Origin: Platerodrilus igneus
Taxonomy: Eukaryota > Arthropoda > Insecta > Coleoptera > Lycidae
Reading direction: 5' to 3'
NCBI GenBank assembly: GCA_036346225.1
Contig: JARFIW010000453.1
Span: forward strand, 6,324,001-6,388,000
DNA length: 64,000 bases
The notes beneath the pieces are model-generated. The model was not told the DNA's origin. It worked only from the letters and a program-made list of their open reading frames with translations, and made no database searches. Position numbers and translations under genes: made by a program. Positions within the stretch are counted from its first letter, which is position 1. Every line of letters starts with the position of its first letter. Below, piece after piece: positions 57,471 to 64,000 of the stretch.

Positions 57471-58160
57471 AAACTCAGACTGCTATTAAGATGTGGTTAA
57501 GAAAGATTTTTGAGGATTTTACTTTTCTTGGAATTTCTAAAGATGAGCCTTCTACAACAAAATGTGGAGTCCTTGAAAATTTTACGATTGCGTTAAAATA
57601 TATAATTACTCTAGTATTAGATAACTGGATGGTTTTTATTTAGAGAGGTTGTCTAGTTACCTAAAACCTGTTAATATTTTTCAATGCTGATGATTTTTAG
57701 AATTAAATGTTGCTCTTGGAGCAGTTTTAGCTTTACCTAAAGGCAGCGCATGAGAGGGGTCGTGGGTTATATATTAGAAATCGCAGGGAAATTGCGGCTG
57801 ATGTATTTTTAAAAGTAAGTAAAGTACATTTAATACTTTAATGGGTAATGCCGGCTTCAACAAGAAGTATGTTATATTTTATATCAGTCACGTTCAGCTA
57901 TAGATAATTAGTTAAATATGCAATTAAGCATCGAACGCTCCAATTTATTTTATTTTTCAATTTAACCAAAGCGTTTTCGGTCCTCTACAGTCATTATTAG
58001 TGGTCCAACAGAAAATGTAGCCCTGTTGAATTTAAACTTGTAGCGGTGCTTAAAAATTAAAATTAAACTGGGGCGACACATTTATTAGCATAAATAGAAT
58101 TAATACAGGAATAATATTATTCTGGTCGAACTCCATTTAGTGGGGTCTGACTGGAGCAAC
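57471..58160. other. AT-rich intergenic stretch, nothing recognised
   Basis: No domain or repeat is visible. Confidence 0.5.
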
Positions 58161-58263
58161 TTTATTTATTCAAAATTTAAATCTACCATCCCCATTTTAA
58201 AATTTTTGGTTTTAATAGTTATTGCAACGATTTTAAATTTAAATGATTTAAATCTTCTGCTGA

Positions 58264-58420
58264 GCCGTAGAGTGCTTCTTTCAACTGAATAATAAAATTT
58301 CTTTGCTTGCTTAGCGCTTAAGTATTTTTTAACCAACCAATGTATGTTCACTGTTGTAATAGTGTGAAAAAGTAGGACAGCTATAAAAAGTAGCGCCGTC
58401 TTGGTTTCTATGTAGGTCAC
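58264..58420 (-). pseudogene. Possible Ty1/copia reverse transcriptase relic
   Basis: Two motifs in different frames on the minus strand: YIETKTALLF at about 58414-58385 (family D-V-K-T-A-F-L) and IIQLKEALYG at about 58293-58264 (family V-x-x-L-K-K-A-L-Y-G-L-K-Q). Their spacing, about 40 codons, is close to that of copia polymerases. The catalytic aspartate is replaced and nothing convincing follows, so this is tentative. Confidence 0.3.
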
Positions 58421-59163
58421 TTCCAGTAAAAAGTTAAAAGCCGAATGATCTGCAAAAAAACTAAGTCCTTTATAAACTCAGAGTAGATTAGACTCGGTAT
58501 AATACTAAAATTATAAAATAGATTGGCCGCTTTAACTTTTCGGGAAAGCAAAAACGTAAACCGGTAAATTTAGAGGTTTCAAGGTTACATAGCTAAAATA
58601 CAAGTAACTTGATCCTAATATCAATTTAGCTAACCGAAATTAAATTGCATTTTGTATATCTATATCAATATGTATGTAATTGATGTTCTGAGATTTCAAT
58701 ATGAAAAGAATGAATTTGTATGCAAAAAGATTGCTTTTTTGGACAAGCGGCAAAACTTCATATAACACTATATTTTTAAACCAACAATGCGGTTTAATAC
58801 AACATAAGAAAGGATGACAAATACTACTTACTGTACTTCTTGAAATGGTTCTTCATTTACTGAAATAATATGAGTGTACATATTGCGATATTTGAAGCAA
58901 CAATTTAGACCTAGTAAATACGTATTTGCTAGGGGTTTAAAAAAAAAGAAGTAGTTAGAAACTTCTAACTTGTTACGTGCCGTTCCTGCATGGAAATATT
59001 TTCTTCCGTACATAATTAAATCCTATACTTCTTACGTTTTTTTTACGTTTATATGAGTATTCATTGATAAAATCAACCGCTTCCGCAATTTAAACGATTG
59101 TCTATTCATCTCCCTGCAGGTTATATTAGTATATTCTTATAAATTTAAATACTTCATATCTAT
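58421..59163. other. AT-rich intergenic stretch, nothing recognised
   Basis: No domain, RNA or repeat is visible. Confidence 0.5.
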
Positions 59164-59178
59164 TCTATTTTAATACAG

Positions 59179-59479
59179 TTTATTTACATTTCCAATGCTC
59201 CACCTGTAGGTACTACATTGGCCAGGAGGCGAGTTTTTTGTTGCCTGGAAATTTAGAATTTTGCCGAACCCTTGCCGTTCCAGGCAAGGTAGGGATCTTT
59301 AACGTGCGTGACAACACTCACACACGGGACCTCCATTTAACCTCTCATCCGAACGAAGGCGTAATACTTGTGAAAAATGCTCACCTGCCATTTTTCAAGC
59401 AGTCGTCCGTGTCGGGATTTGAACCCGGGACCTTGGGATCCGTAGTCTTACGCTTACTACATTGATCCACGGCGTCGCC
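59179..59479 (-). mobile_element. Full-length SINE, 301 bp
   Basis: Same family and length as 816-1116, roughly 97% identical by eye, on the opposite strand. A perfect 15-bp target duplication, TCTATTTTAATACAG, lies at 59164-59178 and 59480-59494. The B box GGTTCAAATCC is intact. A 75-residue plus-strand frame within it mirrors the one in the first copy and is incidental. Confidence 0.92.
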
Positions 59480-59494
59480 TCTATTTTAATACAG

Positions 59495-60239
59495 CATCGA
59501 AAGGCGTGGTATTTGGTTATAAGAACATTTGTTTTTGGAAATATTACAATCAGTTATGTTCGTGTTTTCTACAAGGTTGTTTGCCAACACGGGCTTCGAT
59601 CCATTGAAAGTTTCTAGTTTGCTTATCTTTATACCGTATTGCAGATAAATTAGACACGAAATTAGATTACATTTTCCACAATTTTATGCGAAAGTTAAAC
59701 AACTGTCCTGTCACGGCGTTTAGAAATCCTTAAATTTGAAGTATGTTCTTTGTCACGTACTTTAGACAGAAGCTGTTTTGATGTGTTTACAATCGGTTCC
59801 GATGCATAAAGTAAATGTAGGTTTTACCTTTATCGATGGTAGCCTCGTTTTATTGAAGTGATATAATGGGTTGGAATACGAGTACAATTTATAATTTTTT
59901 TTGTTGTGTCGGATTCATGGTGTAGTTTTTATTTTAGGCAATTGTGTTGTAGAAATATGTTATTCAAAAATAGCGTAAAACAGTTGTGTTTGTCTTTTCC
60001 TTGGGAGCATTAATAGCGTAAACTAATAAATATGCTATTAAGTGCTAGTGTAATTCGAGTTGTCATAGAAATTAAATTTATCGGAGTGTAAAATAAAGTG
60101 GTTCGTGTAAACCACAAATGCCGAATATCTATCGTTAAATCAATTGACTAGATGATGAAAATTATGAGACACTTATGTTGACGTATTTTAGTAGCGATAG
60201 AATAATCCTGTATAATCGAAGTAACATAGATGCAAGTGT
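59495..60239. other. Intergenic stretch with a possible SINE-head fragment
   Basis: At about 59904-59926 GTTGTGTCGGATTCATGGTG resembles the head start of the SINE at 16300. It is too short to call. Nothing else was recognised. Confidence 0.4.
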
Positions 60240-60844
60240 CACTGATCATGGGTGTGAGAGAACAGTGCCCAGTTCTTCGTATGTCAATACTTGTTCACTT
60301 ATAGTATGAAGACGCAAGGTTTTAATGGACTTCACAACCGCCTCCTACAAACCACCAAAATGAGGCGTAGAGGGTGGTATAAAATGCCAAGAAATATGTT
60401 CTTTAGAAATAGCGAAATTTGCGAGGGAAACTAACTGTCGGTGGGCACCATCAAAATTCGTGTCGTACTGTAGAAATTATCACAACGGCAATGCCTGGCA
60501 ATAAATCGCAGTAAAACTGCGAGAAAAGCGTCGGTTGATAGACCAGAAACTAATTCAAGATGCAGCGCTTTGGTAGCCATGTAAATATAGAGACATAAAA
60601 ACGCTTTTAACACTTTGGCAACCCTTACTCGAGACATGGTAATAAAAAAGAAACCCGCAAAGTCGACGCCCGAACGCAAAAAGGGCTTGACTTGAGTGAC
60701 TCGACATGCAGGAAGGTTGCTTGTAGGAAACTGTGATGCGGTAGGAGCAGTCCTCCAACAAGTCACACACCGACTCAGGACACGACGAATTGACTGCTTA
60801 CTAGAAACAATCCAAAATTGTTGACGGACGATAAAATTACCCAT
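60240..60844 (-). pseudogene. BEL/Pao integrase, 3'-truncated and frameshifted
   Basis: Zinc-binding remnant: QQFWIVSSKQSIRRVLSRCV with TCW. Core: KPFLRSGVDFAGFF (first catalytic D), KALHLELVSGLSTDAFLAVL and RFIARHCRC. A frameshift near 60460 moves the reading to YDTNFDGAHRQL, WHFIPPSTPHFGGL, an in-frame stop, EAVVKSIKTL and VLTYEELGTVL. Similarity stops abruptly at about 60240, before the NSRPL block, so the element is truncated there. Confidence 0.85.
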
Positions 60845-60913
60845 TTGAACACACCCGCGTGGAGGTATTTGAAATGGACAAAACTGGTATACAAATCCGT
60901 AAAGCGACTTTTA

Positions 60914-61606
60914 CTAGACAAAAGGACGGGAACATTTTCTTTCAGAGGATAAGGATGCGTGAGACAGCCGCCCACCAACCTGTACGATTCCTTCTCTAAA
61001 TTTGCGAAAATTCTTTTTTAGAACTGATCCAGACTGGCGGGCGTACAGTTCAATTAAAAAATGAGTTTGTTGAGTGTACTTAATAAAGGAGATCAAAGCA
61101 TCATGTACCTCGAAAGAGGACAAAGGTCCGGTGTATTTTGTCAACGGATGTTGTAGGTTATGGACAAAGCGGAGAATCCAAGCGACAATGCGAATAATGA
61201 ATTGAAAAGAAGAATTATTTTCCAAAACTATTTCGATCCAAGAAAAGGATACTACGGCGATCAAACCAATAGAACGTTCTTCGATGAGAACTTCAGAAGA
61301 ATTAAAATGTGGTATATGTGGACTGTATTTTTCGAACAAACGGTACAACGCAGGAGATGCCGCCCACCTTAAAAATCACTAGCACAAGTCGCTAGGTAGT
61401 AAACCATGTGACCAGACATCGGCAGGACTTTCATTGGAGGGAATGTAATGCCAAGAAGCACGAGAAGTGTATTCTTGAATATAGGAAACTGGATTTGTGG
61501 CAAAGGTCTTCCAGCGATGTGGAAGGGGGTGGCGGACGAATCCCAGAAAGAACCACCATGGAATCAATCCAACAAAAATTTTTATCAAATGTAAGATAGG
61601 AATCAA
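60914..61606 (-). pseudogene. BEL/Pao RNase H and connection region
   Basis: RNase H similarity is at 61540-61380: HRWKTFATNPVSYIQEY and WHYIPSNESPADVWSHGLLP. The segment leading to integrase follows after a frameshift: RIVAWILRFVHNLQ (61190-61150), then GPLSSFEVHDALISFIKYTQ. This order is diagnostic of Pao pol. Confidence 0.8.
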
Positions 61607-62061
61607 AGGTTTTGAGAATAAAGGTTAATAATTTTGAAACCTAGGTGGCGGCTAAAAGTTCGAGTTTGGGCAAATAAAGGGTGCGAAGAGGAGCAATTTT
61701 AGATTTTGAACAAACTAAGCGGACCTTAATAGAAGATTAGGTGACAAAAAGAAAAAAAACACAGTGCAACAGCCGCGTTCGGAAGTGTCAGCATAGCAAT
61801 GAATTTCGTACGTAGAAAAATGTGGCGGAATTAGCAAGCGCGGCAATTCAAAATAGGAAAGAAATGGCAATTCATGTAGGTATCTCTTCTACAAACGCAT
61901 TATATCGGGGGAGGGGTATCATCCCATTCTAATTTCAAGGACCACAAACGCTGAATTAAATTCTTTATCAAGAAAGTTAGGGTGGATAAAATTCCCATAG
62001 GGTCGAAAATACGGGCTAAGGTGGAAAGTAAGTTGCGTTTGGTACATGCTATAGATTGTTG

Positions 62062-62930
62062 TTAAACTAGAAAACAAAAAGTATCTAAACTGGGGTTCCA
62101 TTGAAAACCTAGAACTTTCACATTTTGAGTGTCATGATGCTCAAAAAAGCGAGGTTGTGCTAATTGTTGCAAAGCGGAAAGATCTTTGAGTAATTTAGGT
62201 TGATTACTGGACCACTTATGAAGTTCTAAACCACCCAGTTTTAGAAAAGCAATTAATTGATTTCGTAAAGCAAGGGTTGACTCAATAGAGTCCCCACCAG
62301 AAGCGATATCATCGATATAGGTGTGATTGCGAAGAGCAAAAGCGGCCAAAGTAAAGGAGTTCTCTTCGTCCTCGGCCAACTGCAGAAGCGTGCGTATCGC
62401 AAGAAAAGGAGCGCAATTTACCCCATACCATAGGTAACTGTATTCAATTGAAAGTCTTGAATAGGCTCCTCTAGAGAACAACACCAAACAATTCTTTGAT
62501 AGTCACAATGAGCGGGATTAACAAGGATTTGTCTATCCATTTGACGAATATCTGTAGTAATAACATAAAGATGAAGGCAAAATTGTAACAAAATTGCAGT
62601 AATATCTGGTTGAAGTTTGGGCCCAACCAACAAATGATCATTTATGGAGGATCGAGATAGAGTTTAGCGGAAGCGTTAAAAACTACAAGTTGCTTAGTAC
62701 TTATACTTTCTGGTTTCACAACACAATAATGCTGGATGTAATAAGAAATGCCAGATAGAGAACCAACTTGAACAAGTTGCATGTGTGTGGAATTTAAATA
62801 GTCGCGCATAAACGAAACGTATTGTTCATAAACTGCGGGCTGTTTAATTAGACGAATATCTAAAGATACAAAACGCTGTAAAACAAGATCACGACTACCA
62901 GAAAAGTAAGGTTTTGGCTCTTTAAAGGGC
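62062..62930 (-). pseudogene. BEL/Pao reverse transcriptase
   Basis: TTDIRQMDRQILVNPAHCDY and FQLNTVTYGMG lie at about 62565-62420. A frame change follows. Then come CAPFLAIRTLLQLAEDE, the catalytic block HTYIDDIASGGDS (about 62320), LGGLELHKWSSNQPKLL and VKVLGFQWNPSLDTF (about 62120). The YIDD motif is intact. At least one frameshift (about 62460) and several stops upstream prevent a full-length product. Confidence 0.85.
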
Positions 62931-62932
62931 AG

Positions 62933-63560
62933 TTAGACGACATACCGTCCTTGTTCATTGCGGCGAATAGTGTCAACAAAATTTTTTCCAACTAAGATAT
63001 CATCAGGTGTGAAAGGTTTAGCCTCAGGCACATCTTCAACTTCCCACAATTTAACGACGATATCTTCCAAAGGGGAAGCAGACTCTGTCACACAAAATAA
63101 GCTAGTGATCTGTGAAAAGGGTGTGGCAAGAATAGCTCCCATAATAATATATACCCAAAAACGTTATTAATCGTAACACGTTGATCACTTGAACCTTGGA
63201 TGCGGCCATTTAATAAAACTTAAAGAAAACTTTTCGCGCCAAAATAAATCAATCTGTCCATATTGAGCAAAAAGCGGATCAGCTAGCTTGATATTAGCTA
63301 GATGAGCGAAATTTTCAGAAGAAAGTACTACAGTTTTGAAATTAATAGTAGGCGAGGAAGCATCTATTGGTTTGAGCGAAACGGTTATAGCGCCATGTAT
63401 AGCTGCGGAGCGCATGGAGCCTCCACCACTAAGGGTTAGAAAATGTGGAGTTGCGCGAAAACCTATTATTTTACGAAATAAAAAAAGTCATACTACCAGA
63501 GTCGAGTAAACAACGAAATTTCTGGAAAGAACCAAAGCGGCCAGCGATTTCTACCTGAAC
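62933..63560 (-). pseudogene. BEL/Pao aspartic protease and linker
   Basis: The active site FRCLLDSGSMTFF is at about 63515-63480 (D-S-G), with a stop soon after. The protease C-terminal part reads MRSAAIHGAITVSLKPIDAS. The linker to the polymerase has IVVKLWEVEDVPEAKPFTPD, matching the family FWE-xEExP pattern. Confidence 0.82.
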
Positions 63561-63599
63561 TTTGGAAAGTGACACGACTGAAGTTTTTTGGGGGCGAAT

Positions 63600-64000
63600 T
63601 AAGTAAAACAACCTTCGAAGTCGACGGGCCACTACTGCTAAACGAAGTCAATGTTTCCACAGGGGCAGGAGAAGCGGAATGCGTGTAGCGGTTCTGAATA
63701 GCGAAACTAGTACTAGGTAAAACCTTAGAAGATGCGAGAGTAGAACTGAAACGAGCCTTGGGGCTAGTATCGGAAGCGGGTTTAGACGAAATGTGGTAGA
63801 AGTATATCAAAGAATGATGACGTTGATTACATTGGCGGCAAGCAATAGTGGGTTTGCATTTATTCAAAATGTGAGAACTACTAAAACAATTGATACAAAG
63901 TTGATGTTTTTTAACAACATTGTAGCGATCCTGAGAAGAAAGTTTAGCGAAATCATTACAACGATAAAAAGTATGGTCTTGGTGACAAAGCAAACATTTA
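63600..64000 (-). pseudogene. BEL/Pao gag zinc-knuckle region, cut by the window edge
   Basis: Starts beyond the window. It shows CHQDHTFYRC, then CINCFSSSHILNKC and CRQCNQRHHSLIYF, the double zinc-knuckle array (C-x2-C-x4-H-x4-C type) of BEL/Pao gag. A serine-rich spacer then leads to the protease. The frame is open across this part. Confidence 0.85.

Larger units (their letters stand above)
60240..64000 (-). mobile_element. BEL/Pao LTR retrotransposon (copy 2), partial
   Basis: It enters from the right window edge in gag and runs on the minus strand through protease, reverse transcriptase, RNase H and integrase, ending inside the integrase at about 60240. The catalytic YIDD and the DSG protease motif are kept, so it is less decayed than the copy at 4010-9954, but frameshifts and stops interrupt it. 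No 3' LTR is visible below 60240. Confidence 0.9.

Overview
The window is AT-rich nuclear DNA from a eukaryote, most likely an arthropod and probably an insect. The evidence is the repeat content: BEL/Pao and Ty3/gypsy LTR retrotransposons, two kinds of non-LTR element, a piggyBac transposase, a Merlin/ISXO2-type transposase, tRNA-headed SINEs and a degenerate CCTAA-type (insect telomere-like) tract. I see no operon, bacterial signal, CRISPR array or functional tRNA or rRNA gene. Nearly every recognisable coding piece is a decayed transposon fragment with stops and frameshifts. The only host-gene candidate is a 273-bp terminal exon at 53.1-53.4 kb (minus strand) that resembles the dynein light chain LC8 family.

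Layout. 0-4 kb: a full-length 301-bp SINE with a 15-bp target duplication and a 5'-truncated second copy. 4-10 kb: a decayed BEL/Pao element on the minus strand, split by a foreign 1.7-kb block. 10.9-11.5 kb: an (ATATT)n microsatellite. 12.1-13.3 kb: the 3' half of an R1/I-like LINE. 14-27 kb: a two-copy dispersed repeat, another SINE, short tandem repeats, a large foldback and AT microsatellites, plus weak promoter and exon signals on the minus strand. 27.8-31 kb: a CR1/Jockey-like LINE (SGNH-type ORF1, endonuclease, reverse transcriptase), interrupted inside the endonuclease by a tandem array of about 458-bp units. 36.6-44.4 kb: a 3.1-kb tandem duplication carrying a gypsy 3' LTR; the second copy also holds a 1.5-kb solo LTR. 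44.8-48.4 kb: an internally deleted gypsy element with both LTRs. 48.4-54.9 kb: gypsy pol, a Merlin transposase fragment, a telomere-like tract, the LC8-like exon, then gypsy gag, primer-binding site and 5' LTR. 55-57 kb: a piggyBac gene with a 159-bp SINE-like insertion. 57-60 kb: an old SINE, a possible copia remnant and a full-length SINE. 60.2-64 kb: a second BEL/Pao element running off the window.

The most notable signal is in the 458-bp array. Each full unit boundary folds as a type I hammerhead ribozyme with a very short stem III, an 8-bp outer stem, an internal loop and compensating changes between copies. The left edge of the array lies within a few bases of the predicted cleavage point, and the array is bracketed by a 7-bp repeat. 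This is what a retrozyme-like, self-cleaving, circular-RNA-derived retroposon would leave. All three copies carry A instead of G at core position 12, so present activity is doubtful.
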